Part shown: piece by piece, positions 1-5,294 of the stretch | Numbering within the stretch: the stretch's first letter is position 1 | How the letters are laid out: each line of letters starts with the position of its first letter | Assembly: GCA_023389545.1 (NCBI GenBank) | Contig: JAEWEI010000440.1 | Location: forward strand, 1 to 9,354 | Direction: 5' to 3' | Source: Actinomycetes bacterium | Lineage (GTDB): Bacteria; Actinomycetota; Actinomycetes; Actinomycetales; Cellulomonadaceae | DNA length: 9,354 nt | The notes under the pieces: model-generated | Databases searched by the model: none | Seen by the model: only the letters and a program-made list of their open reading frames with translations | Told to the model about the DNA's origin: nothing | Translations under genes and position numbers: made by a program

Positions 1-93
1 GGGCACCGAGGTGTTGTCGTAGCCCTTGTCCCAGAAGACGTCACGGGCGGCGCGGACCACCTGCGTGGTGTCGAAGCCCTGATGTCGTCCCAT
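1..93 (-). CDS. TetR-family transcriptional repressor, N-terminal fragment cut by the window edge
   Basis: Only the first 31 codons are present, reading leftwards from an ATG at 93-91 and running off the left edge. The peptide begins MGRHQGFDTTQVVRAARDVF and continues with WDKGYDNTSVP. This is the typical first helix and start of the helix-turn-helix of TetR/AcrR regulators: a helix of the VxxAAxxVF type, then a G-Y/F-x-x-T-S/T turn. A weak Shine-Dalgarno, GGACGG on the minus strand (99-104), lies 6 nt before the ATG. The ligand-binding domain is outside the window, so the effector cannot be guessed. The gene is divergent from an NADP-dependent oxidoreductase, a common pairing in which the TetR protein represses the enzyme gene and itself. 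A candidate operator lies in the shared spacer. Family assignment is fairly sure despite the shortness; the target is inferred from position. Confidence 0.75.
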   Translation of the reverse strand, partial: MGRHQGFDTTQVVRAARDVFWDKGYDNTSVP

Positions 94-108
94 GCGCCGC
101 CGTCCGTG

Positions 109-136
109 TTGTGTGGGAGGAGTTCCAGCCTATAGT
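109..136 (+). promoter_or_regulatory. Candidate promoter towards the oxidoreductase gene
   Basis: TTGTGT at 109-114 and TATAGT at 131-136 are separated by 16 nt and resemble a sigma70-type -35/-10 pair reading rightwards. TATAGT is one of few AT-rich hexamers in this spacer. The CTATAG at 130-135 is its own reverse complement, so the same bases could also serve a leftward promoter for the tetR gene. The predicted start point would be near 143, leaving a leader of about 260 nt before the ATG of the oxidoreductase. This is a visual call only. Confidence 0.4.
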
Positions 137-366
137 GGAACGACCGGTCCAGAAAGCCTGGATCGCCGCCCTCGTCCACGTCTACATCTTCACGATGGAG
201 TCGCTCCCTTGGATGCCTGACGCTCGTCCTGACCGGCGCGGGGTCCATGGCCCTGGCCGGCCTCGTCCTGCTCGTGTCCTCACCCGACAAGGCCCGGGCC
301 GCCCTAGTCCAGCTCATCCCACCCGCGCTCGCGGTCGTGGCGATCGTTGTCGCGCTCATCGCCTAG
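135..366 (+). pseudogene. Possible frame-broken small membrane protein between tetR and the oxidoreductase
   Basis: The 310-bp spacer 94-403 has no convincing intact gene, but two frames look coding in succession. In frame 3 (about 135-212) the translation includes a hydrophobic stretch, AWIAALVHVYIFTMESLPW, after which it turns into Arg/Pro-rich shadow sequence. In frame 1 (about 217-366, stop TAG at 364) the translation gives two hydrophobic helices, LTLVLTGAGSMALAGLVLLV and ALVQLIPPALAVVAIVVALI, around a short polar turn SSPDKARA. Joined by one frameshift near 210-217 they would make a membrane protein of about 75-80 residues with three helices. Frame 1 alone could give a 39-residue protein from the ATG at 247, with only a poor GCGGGG ahead of it. 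Decay, a sequencing error or chance are all possible. Confidence 0.3.
137..152. promoter_or_regulatory. Candidate TetR operator
   Basis: TGGAACGACCGGTCCA is an imperfect inverted repeat: 6 of 8 arm positions pair, around a perfect GACCGGTC core at 143-150. It abuts the candidate -10 box, a position where a bound repressor would block transcription. The GACC-GGTC core resembles operators of the LmrA/YxaF type of TetR regulators as I remember them (a GACCAGTC core). That resemblance is from memory and not a proof. The divergent partial tetR gene is the obvious candidate ligand. Confidence 0.45.
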
Positions 367-403
367 GCCCCGCCCTCTGCGCCACCTGATTCGGAGACCC
401 CCC

Positions 404-1429
404 ATGACCACTCCCACCCGCAGCACCCAGGTCCAGCTCGTCGCCCGCCCGCACGGCTGGCCCACCCACGACGACTTCCGCACCGTCGTCGTCGACCTCC
501 CGCCGCTCGGCCCAGGCGAGGTGCGCGTCCAGAACGAGTTCGTCTCCGTCGACCCCTATATGCGCGGCCGCATGAACGACGTGAAGAGCTACACCCCGCC
601 ATATCCCCTCGGGGAGACCATGGTCGGCGGCGCCGTCGGCCGCGTCGTCGCGTCCACCGACGAGAGCGTCGCGGTGGGCGACGTGGTGGTGCACCAGCTC
701 GGCTGGCGCGACGTCGCCCAGGGCCCCGCCGCCGCGTTCCGCGTTGTGCCCGAGCTGCCCGGCGTGCCGCTGTCGGCGCACCTCGGCATCCTCGGCATGA
801 CGGGCTTCACCGCCTACGTGGGCCTGCTCGAGATCGCGCGCATGCAGCCCGGCGACACCGTCTTCATCTCCGGCGCCGCGGGCGCCGTCGGCACGGCCGC
901 CGGGCAGATCGCGCGGCTCAAGGGCGCCGGGCGCGTCATCGGATCCGCTGGCTCCGCCGAGAAGGCCGCCCTGGTCACCGAGCGGTTCGGGTACGACGCG
1001 GCCCTCTGCTACAAGGACGCCCCCGTCCGCGAGCAGCTCCCGGCCCTTGCACCCGACGGCGTCGACGTCTACTTCGACAACGTGGGTGGCGACCACCTCG
1101 AGGCCGCGCTCGACGTGATGAGCCGCGGCGGGCGCGTCGCGCTGTGCGGCGCGATCGCCGGGTACAACTCGACCGACCGCGTCCCCGGCCCCGACAACAT
1201 GGCCAACATCATCACGCAGGGCCTCACGCTGCGCGGGTTCACGCTCGGCGACCACATGCGGCATTACGCCGACTTCGCGCGTGACATGGGCGAGTGGTTC
1301 GCCGCCGGGCAGATCGACCACGACGAGACGGTCGTGGACGGCATCGACCACGCCGTCGACGCGTTCCTCGACCTCATGCGCGGCGCCAACACCGGCAAGA
1401 TGGTCGTGCGCACGGCGCCCCGCCAGTGA
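404..1429 (+). CDS. NADP-dependent zinc-less MDR oxidoreductase (CurA/PTGR-like)
   Basis: This 341-residue cytoplasmic protein belongs to the medium-chain dehydrogenase/reductase superfamily, in the zinc-free branch with bacterial curcumin reductase, 2-alkenal reductases and prostaglandin reductases. Such enzymes use NADPH to reduce the C=C bond of alpha,beta-unsaturated aldehydes and ketones. The N-terminal catalytic domain carries SVDPYMRGRM (48-57) and GMTGFTAY (131-138). The nucleotide-binding Rossmann motif SGAAGAVG is at 156-163, and the family motif DVYFDNVGG is at 221-229. The C-terminus has the usual NTGKMVV. The catalytic zinc ligands of alcohol dehydrogenases are absent. Length fits the family (330-350). 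The ATG at 404 is preceded by GGAG at 393-396 with a 7-nt gap, so a GTG-type start further upstream at 347 is not needed. It is divergent from a partial tetR gene and probably induced by electrophilic compounds. The exact substrate is unknown. Confidence 0.93.
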   Translation: MTTPTRSTQVQLVARPHGWPTHDDFRTVVVDLPPLGPGEVRVQNEFVSVDPYMRGRMNDVKSYTPPYPLGETMVGGAVGRVVASTDESVAVGDVVVHQLGWRDVAQGPAAAFRVVPELPGVPLSAHLGILGMTGFTAYVGLLEIARMQPGDTVFISGAAGAVGTAAGQIARLKGAGRVIGSAGSAEKAALVTERFGYDAALCYKDAPVREQLPALAPDGVDVYFDNVGGDHLEAALDVMSRGGRVALCGAIAGYNSTDRVPGPDNMANIITQGLTLRGFTLGDHMRHYADFARDMGEWFAAGQIDHDETVVDGIDHAVDAFLDLMRGANTGKMVVRTAPRQ

Positions 1430-1448
1430 GCATGGGCGCCACGCTCAC
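1426..1448. terminator. Convergent hairpin between oxidoreductase and membrane-protein genes
   Basis: GTGAGC (1426-1431) pairs with GCTCAC (1443-1448). Inside, after one A-C mismatch, TGG (1433-1435) pairs with CCA (1439-1441) around a GCG loop, giving a 9-bp interrupted stem. It spans the whole 15-bp space between the convergent genes and includes both stop codons (TGA 1427-1429; TGA on the minus strand 1445-1447). There is no U-tract on either side, as is common for actinobacterial terminators. A bidirectional terminator is the likely role. Confidence 0.5.
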
Positions 1449-2026
1449 GGGATCACTGTGACGAGGACGATCGCGATAGCCAGCAGCGGGTCCAGCACCA
1501 TGCAGAACTCGGCGAGGGACCGGGAGACGACACGCTCGGTGCGGTAGTGGTGCCAGTCCCAGGCGGCGTGCGCGAGCAGCGCGGCGGCGACGAGGTACGC
1601 CGCTGGGTCGTTCGGCAGGGACGGGGCGGCCGCGGCGATGGCCCCGAGCACGAGGAAGGCCAGGCCCTGCAGCGGCAGGCCGTGTGCGGGGCGTTGGGCG
1701 CCGTTGAACACCAGGCCGTAGGCGGCGAGCAGCACGCCGACGCCGATCAGGGCCCAGGTCGGGTCGACGTCGTCGGCGAGGAGCCTGACCAGGAAGACCA
1801 CCGCGAACGTGGCGAAGAACAGGGGCCAGGCGGCGACACGGTTCCGCAGCGCTGCCGCGCCGAGGTAGATCACCGCCAGTGCGGCCAGCATGGGGGCCAG
1901 GTCGACCCCGTGCATGAGGTCGGCGGCGACGAGGGCGGCGAAGCCGGCCCCGACCAGGGCGCCCCAGTGGCGGCGCACCACGTCGAGCGGAGTCGTGGTC
2001 CTGCGTGTGGCGGTCATCTCCGGCAT
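1445..2026 (-). CDS. Multispanning membrane protein of unknown function
   Basis: The 193-residue product is strongly hydrophobic, with about seven likely membrane helices (roughly residues 22-37, 43-60, 65-83, 91-107, 117-134, 141-158 and 172-192). Its short N-terminus is Arg/Thr-rich and cytoplasmic-looking. A conserved-looking polar segment near the end, AAWDWHHYRTERVV (154-167) followed by SRSLAEFCMVLDP (168-180), is rich in His, Trp, Arg, Glu and Asp. It may be the functional part, since charged residues are otherwise scarce. I do not recognise a named family; hypothetical actinobacterial membrane proteins with a similar tail exist as far as I recall. The ATG at 2026 is chosen because GAGGGAG (2033-2039, minus strand) lies 6 nt upstream; the in-frame ATG three codons later has no room for a ribosome site. 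It is divergent from tetR across a palindrome, so it may belong to that regulon. Confidence 0.85.
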   Translation of the reverse strand: MPEMTATRRTTTPLDVVRRHWGALVGAGFAALVAADLMHGVDLAPMLAALAVIYLGAAALRNRVAAWPLFFATFAVVFLVRLLADDVDPTWALIGVGVLLAAYGLVFNGAQRPAHGLPLQGLAFLVLGAIAAAAPSLPNDPAAYLVAAALLAHAAWDWHHYRTERVVSRSLAEFCMVLDPLLAIAIVLVTVIP

Positions 2027-2095
2027 GTCCAGCTCCCTCGGGGAGGCCTTTCCCGTAACCCATACGCGGGTGTCTGAGTTTTGAAGTTAGCATCG

Positions 2096-2111
2096 TGAAC
2101 ACCGGTGTACA
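2096..2111. promoter_or_regulatory. Palindromic operator candidate between membrane-protein gene and tetR
   Basis: TGAACACCGGTGTACA is a 16-bp inverted repeat with one mismatched pair, around a perfect 10-bp core ACACCGGTGT (2099-2108). It sits in the 133-bp divergent spacer, 49 bp before the tetR start, a typical place for TetR autoregulation. A degenerate second copy of the core, ACAGTGGTGT (2128-2137, 8 of 10 bases), lies 29 bp to the right. A repressor bound here could control both divergent transcripts. Confidence 0.6.
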
Positions 2112-2159
2112 AGATGAGCCAAGTCGTACAGTGGTGTGCGGCAACCGCGAGGAGGATCG

Positions 2160-2744
2160 ATGACGAGCGAGGCAGCGCCCGAGCGCGCTCAACGCGCAGA
2201 CGCCCGACGCAACGTCGAGCGCATCCTCGACGCCGCCGAGGCCTGCCTGGCCCGTGAGCCCGACGCGAGCATGGCGGACATCGCCGCGGCGGCCGGGCTC
2301 GGGCGCGTCACGGTGTACGGCCACTTCGCCTCGCGCCCCGCACTCGTCGACGCCGTGGTGCGGCGCGTGCTCGCCAAGGCGGACGCGGCGCTCGAGGCCG
2401 TCGACCTCAGCGGCGACTCCGCGGCGGCGTTCACCCGGCTCGTCGAGGCGACCTGGCAGGTGACCACGCGGTCCGGACGGCTGCTGGTCGCCGCCGAGCG
2501 GGCACTGCCCGCCGAGACCGTCCGCCAGGCGCACACCGGGCGCCTCGAGGAGCGCGTGCGCGGCTTCATCGCCTCGGCACAGGAACGGGGCGACTTCCGC
2601 ACAGACCTCTCCGCCCAGTGGCTCATGACGGTGTTCCATGCCGTGCTGCACGCCGCCGCGAACGAGATCGACAACGGGCGGCTCGACGACGCCGACGCGG
2701 CGGGCATGATCGCGCGCACCATGCTGCCGGTGCTGCAGGCGTAA
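2160..2744 (+). CDS. TetR/AcrR-family transcriptional repressor
   Basis: This 194-residue regulator has the TetR N-terminal DNA-binding domain. The first helix RRNVERILDAAEACLAREP is at residues 16-34. The helix-turn-helix is at about 38-57, MADIAAAAGLGRVTVYGHFA, with the hallmark T-V-Y-x-H-F recognition helix, followed by S-R-P-A-L-V. The remaining two thirds are helical and variable, as expected for the effector-binding and dimer domain; no ligand can be inferred. The start is the ATG at 2160, because AGGAGG (2150-2155) sits 4 nt ahead. An in-frame GTG at 2136 would add eight residues and lies within a second operator-like repeat. The gene is immediately upstream of a DHA2 drug-efflux pump on the same strand, so it very likely represses itself, the pump and possibly the divergent membrane protein until an effector drug binds. 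Confidence 0.93.
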   Translation: MTSEAAPERAQRADARRNVERILDAAEACLAREPDASMADIAAAAGLGRVTVYGHFASRPALVDAVVRRVLAKADAALEAVDLSGDSAAAFTRLVEATWQVTTRSGRLLVAAERALPAETVRQAHTGRLEERVRGFIASAQERGDFRTDLSAQWLMTVFHAVLHAAANEIDNGRLDDADAAGMIARTMLPVLQA

Positions 2745-2761
2745 CAGCCCAGCGCCCAGCA

Positions 2762-2793
2762 GCCGCGCCGGAATGCCCGCGGCGCCTCGCGGG
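2762..2793 (+). promoter_or_regulatory. Two mutually exclusive hairpins in the tetR-to-efflux-pump leader
   Basis: GCCGCG (2762-2767) can pair with CGCGGC (2778-2783), loop 10 nt. CCCGCG (2776-2781) can alternatively pair with CGCGGG (2788-2793), loop 6 nt. The two stems share 2778-2781, so only one can form at a time. The second is followed by TTGGCGTTG, slightly T-enriched. This could be a tetR terminator or a simple attenuator, or chance in GC-rich DNA. Confidence 0.3.
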
Positions 2794-2799
2794 TTGGCG

Positions 2800-2831
2800 T
2801 TGCTGACATCCCGAGTTGCCGACATCCCGAT
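2800..2831 (+). repeat. 16-bp tandem repeat ahead of the efflux-pump gene
   Basis: TTGCTGACATCCCGAG (2800-2815) is followed directly by TTGCCGACATCCCGAT (2816-2831), two units differing at positions 5 and 16. The repeat lies immediately before the GAGGAAGG ribosome site at 2834-2841 of the MFS gene. It may be a slippage duplication or a tandem protein- or RNA-binding site in the leader. Confidence 0.7.
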
Positions 2832-2848
2832 GCGAGGAAGGCCCGACC

Positions 2849-4300
2849 CTGAGCGCCACATCACCCACCCGGGCCAGCATCGGCTTCCGCTCCGAACGCG
2901 GGCCCGTGCTCATCGCGGTCATGGTCACGACGGGGCTCGTCGCGATCGACTCCACGATCCTCGCCACGGCCATCCCGACGATCGTCGCCGACCTGGGCGG
3001 CTTCTCGAGCTTCCCGTGGCTGTTCTCCATCTACCTGCTCACCCAGGCGGTGAGCGTCCCGATCTACTCCAAGCTCGCGGACACCGTGGGACGCAAGCCG
3101 ATCATCCTGATCGGCGTCGGGCTGTTCCTGCTCGGCTCGGTGCTGTGCGGGATCGCCTGGTCGATGCCCGCGCTCATCGCGTTCCGGGCCGTCCAAGGAC
3201 TGGGCGCCGGCGCCGTGCAGCCCATGGCCATCACCATCGTCGGGGACATCTACACGCTGGCCGAGCGGGCCAAGGTGCAGGGCTACCTCGCGAGCGTGTG
3301 GGCTGTCTCGGCGGTCGTGGGCCCGACGCTGGGCGGCCTGTTCGCCGAGTACCTGACCTGGAACTGGATCTTCTTCGTCAACATCCCGCTGAGCATCGCC
3401 GCGGGCTGGCTGCTGGTGCGGCACTTCCACGAGACGGTGCCGAGCCGGGCGCACCGCATCGACTGGGCGGGCGGCGCGCTGCTCACGGTCTCGACGAGCC
3501 TGATCATCCTGGCGCTGTTGGAGGGTGGGAACGCGTGGGCGTGGGCGTCGCCGCAGAGCATCGGGGCGCTCGCGGTCGGCCTGGCGCTGCTCGCCGTGTT
3601 CATCGTGGTGGAGCGGCACGCGGCCGAGCCGGTGCTGGCGCCCTGGGTGCTGACCCGCCGGCTGCTGGGCGTCACGGCGCTGATCGCCGTGGGCGTCGGT
3701 GTGGTCCTCATGGGCGTGACCACCTACGTGCCGACGTTCCTCGAGGCGCTGCTCGGCACGTCGCCGCTGGTCTCCGGCCTCACGCTCGCGATGCTGACGA
3801 TCGGCTGGCCCATCTCGGCCTCGCAGGCCGGGCGGCTCTACCTGCGCTGGGGGTTCCGCACCACTGTGCTGATCGGCGTCGTGATCGTCGTGCTCTCGAC
3901 GGCGGCGCTGGCCTGGACCTCGACGGCCCCGTCGGTGCTGGCTGTGGGGCTGTCGTGCTTCTTCATCGGGCTGGGCTTGGGCTTGGTCGCGGCGCCGAGC
4001 CTCATCGCGGCGCAGGCCAGCGTGGGGTGGGGCGAGCGTGGTGTGGTGACCGGGGCGAACATGTTCGCCAGGTCGATGGGCAGTGCCGTGGGTGTGGCGG
4101 CGCTCGGCGCCCTGGTCAACGCGCGCATGGGCGGCGCCGACGCGTCGGCCGACCCGCAGGCGTTCGGCGACGCGTCCACGGCCGTGTTCGCCGCCGTGGC
4201 GGTCGCGGCGCTGGCGATGGCGCTGGCCTCGCTGGCCATGCCGCGCACGGGGCGCCCGTCGCCGCACCCGGCGTCGGATGCGGAGCTCGCCGCGTCCTGA
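2849..4300 (+). CDS. DHA2-family multidrug efflux MFS transporter (14-TM, EmrB/QacA type)
   Basis: The inner-membrane product of about 483 residues is a proton-coupled drug exporter. The first helix has the DHA2 pattern with an acidic residue, VAIDSTILATAIPTI (D34). Motif A is SKLADTVGRKP (74-84), in the loop after helix 2. The antiporter motif C region is VVGPTLGGLFAEYL (156-169), followed by WNWIFFVNIPLS (171-182), the usual DHA2 signature. Length and the long hydrophobic C-terminal half fit 14 helices. The start is uncertain: the only good ribosome site, GAGGAAGG at 2834-2841, is 7 nt before a CTG at 2849 (encoding MSATSP...). The alternative in-frame TTG at 2816 adds 11 residues, lies inside a tandem repeat and has no ribosome site. 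The first ATG comes only inside helix 1. It is cotranscribed with or just downstream of tetR, which probably represses it. Substrates are not predictable. Confidence 0.92.
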   Translation: MSATSPTRASIGFRSERGPVLIAVMVTTGLVAIDSTILATAIPTIVADLGGFSSFPWLFSIYLLTQAVSVPIYSKLADTVGRKPIILIGVGLFLLGSVLCGIAWSMPALIAFRAVQGLGAGAVQPMAITIVGDIYTLAERAKVQGYLASVWAVSAVVGPTLGGLFAEYLTWNWIFFVNIPLSIAAGWLLVRHFHETVPSRAHRIDWAGGALLTVSTSLIILALLEGGNAWAWASPQSIGALAVGLALLAVFIVVERHAAEPVLAPWVLTRRLLGVTALIAVGVGVVLMGVTTYVPTFLEALLGTSPLVSGLTLAMLTIGWPISASQAGRLYLRWGFRTTVLIGVVIVVLSTAALAWTSTAPSVLAVGLSCFFIGLGLGLVAAPSLIAAQASVGWGERGVVTGANMFARSMGSAVGVAALGALVNARMGGADASADPQAFGDASTAVFAAVAVAALAMALASLAMPRTGRPSPHPASDAELAAS

Positions 4301-4318
4301 GCGCGGTGTCGCCCGCGG

Positions 4319-5077
4319 TCAGCCCTCGACGGGGGTGGCGCGGATGACGGGGACGGGGAAGCGGGCGGCCCGGATGGGGTCCAGCGTCGTGTCGGTGATG
4401 CCCGCCGTGAAGTCCTCGAAGCCGAACACGCGGAACAGCGCCTCCCGCCCGAACTTGGTGCTGTCGGCCACGAAGAACGCCTCGGAGGCGATCGAGCGCA
4501 TCTTGCGCTTGAGCTCGATCGAGTAGCTCGAGCTCGCGTAGATCCCGTCGTCCATGACGGTGCCGACGCCGAAGACGGCGACGTTGACCCGCATGTTCTC
4601 GAGCTGCTGGATCGACGTGGGCCCCCACATGGAGGTGCTGGTGGGCAGTAGCTCCCCGCCGATGAACACGAGGTTGATCTGCGGCTTCGTGGAGATCTCG
4701 AGGCCCACGTGCAGGTCGTGGGTGACGACCGTCAGGCGCGAGTGCTCCAGGTGCCGCGCGACCTCGAGGCAGGTGGTGCCGCCGTCGATGAGGATCGTCT
4801 GGCCCTCGTGGATGCGCTCGGCCATCGCGGCGCCGATGGCGCGCTTCTCGGGCAGGCGGGGGTCGTTGGCGTCCTGGCCCGCGGCCGGCTCGGAGCCCCG
4901 TGCGCTGACGACCGCCGCGGCGCCGCCGTGTGTGCGGACCACCTGGCCCTCGGCGGCGAGCTTGTCCAGGTCGCGGCGGATGGTGGACGCGTCGACGGCG
5001 AAATGCCGCGCGAGAGCGGCCACGCTCCTGAATCCGCGTTCCTCAATGAGCTCGACGATCTGCTGGTGTCGCGACAT
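4319..5077 (-). CDS. DeoR/GlpR-family transcriptional repressor of the adjacent sugar ABC importer
   Basis: This 252-residue regulator has the DeoR winged helix-turn-helix at about residues 4-50 (ALARHFAVDASTIRRDLDKL, then the wing AAEGQVVRTHGGA). The DeoRC sensor domain follows, in the ISOCOT fold that binds phosphorylated sugars. Its marks are DGGTTCLEVARHL (98-110), FIGGEL (138-143), DGIYASSSYS (177-186) and ADSTKFGREALF (204-215), all typical of GlpR/FruR/DeoR-like proteins. The length matches the family (250-260). GGAAGG on the minus strand (5085-5090) is 7 nt before the ATG at 5077. It is divergent from a CUT2-type sugar importer, so it is probably the local repressor, relieved by a phosphorylated catabolite of the imported sugar. 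In Rhizobium a DeoR regulator sits beside the rhamnose importer genes in the same way, but that is not enough to assign rhamnose here. Confidence 0.93.
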   Translation of the reverse strand: MSRHQQIVELIEERGFRSVAALARHFAVDASTIRRDLDKLAAEGQVVRTHGGAAAVVSARGSEPAAGQDANDPRLPEKRAIGAAMAERIHEGQTILIDGGTTCLEVARHLEHSRLTVVTHDLHVGLEISTKPQINLVFIGGELLPTSTSMWGPTSIQQLENMRVNVAVFGVGTVMDDGIYASSSYSIELKRKMRSIASEAFFVADSTKFGREALFRVFGFEDFTAGITDTTLDPIRAARFPVPVIRATPVEG

Positions 5078-5104
5078 CCGGGACCCTTCCGCTGATTCTG
5101 GGCA

Positions 5105-5133
5105 AGGCTAGCAGGGGTGCGTGCGCGAAAACG
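5105..5133 (-). promoter_or_regulatory. Candidate deoR promoter with overlapping TTCGC box
   Basis: Reading leftwards, TAGCCT (minus strand of 5105-5110) fits the actinobacterial TANNNT -10 pattern. A poor -35, CGTTTT, lies 17 nt further (5128-5133). The box TTTTCGC (minus strand of 5125-5131) overlaps that -35; the same TTCGC core recurs at the divergent promoter. Autoregulation by the DeoR protein is a reasonable inference; the promoter match is weak. Confidence 0.3.
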
Positions 5134-5172
5134 AGCATCTGTGTGCCTCATCGCAGGCAGATTGTTGCACGG

Positions 5173-5206
5173 TTCGCTAGACATTCGCGCGGGCCCGCCC
5201 TAGTGT
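5173..5206 (+). promoter_or_regulatory. Candidate promoter and operator of the sugar ABC operon
   Basis: TAGACA (5178-5183, five of six bases of TTGACA) and TAGTGT (5201-5206) are separated by exactly 17 nt and read towards the binding-protein gene. The -35 hexamer is flanked on both sides, with no gap, by TTCGC (5173-5177 and 5184-5188), a direct repeat of 11-bp period. The spacer also contains the perfect palindrome GCGGGCCCGC (5189-5198). Direct repeats of this kind suit DeoR-type repressors, so this is the likely site where the divergent regulator blocks transcription. Confidence 0.5.
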
Positions 5207-5230
5207 GTGCGCAGCCAGAGACACTGACGC

Positions 5231-5248
5231 GCGGACGTGGGAGTCCGC
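5231..5248 (+). promoter_or_regulatory. Hairpin in the leader of the binding-protein gene
   Basis: GCGGAC (5231-5236) pairs perfectly with GTCCGC (5243-5248) around a GTGGGA loop. It is about 20-25 nt after the predicted transcription start and about 35 nt before the ribosome site. It may stabilise the 5' end of the mRNA or be chance. Confidence 0.3.
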
Positions 5249-5294
5249 TGCACGTAAGCAGGCGTCTTGGCGCACGATCACGAGGGAGTGACGT

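Noticed and set aside
347..403. Upstream start for the oxidoreductase
   Set aside because: The added residues are Arg/Pro-rich, there is no ribosome site, and the ATG at 404 has GGAG at good spacing and a normal family N-terminus.
2136..2159. GTG start for tetR
   Set aside because: It lies within an operator-like repeat; AGGAGG is correctly placed only for the ATG at 2160.
1374..2864. Long minus-strand open frame of 496 codons
   Set aside because: It overlaps two well-supported genes, its translation is rich in Arg, Gly, Pro and His without domains, and it is a typical high-GC shadow frame.
2861..4267. 468-codon minus-strand frame antisense to the MFS transporter
   Set aside because: Composition is Arg/His/Asp/Gln-rich and repetitive, with no recognisable motif; the plus strand encodes an unambiguous transporter.
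4302..4317. Hairpin CGCGG/CCGCG between the MFS and deoR stops
   Set aside because: Only a 5-bp stem with a 6-nt loop and no U-tract; expected by chance in DNA this GC-rich, although a terminator is needed somewhere in this 18-bp convergent gap.
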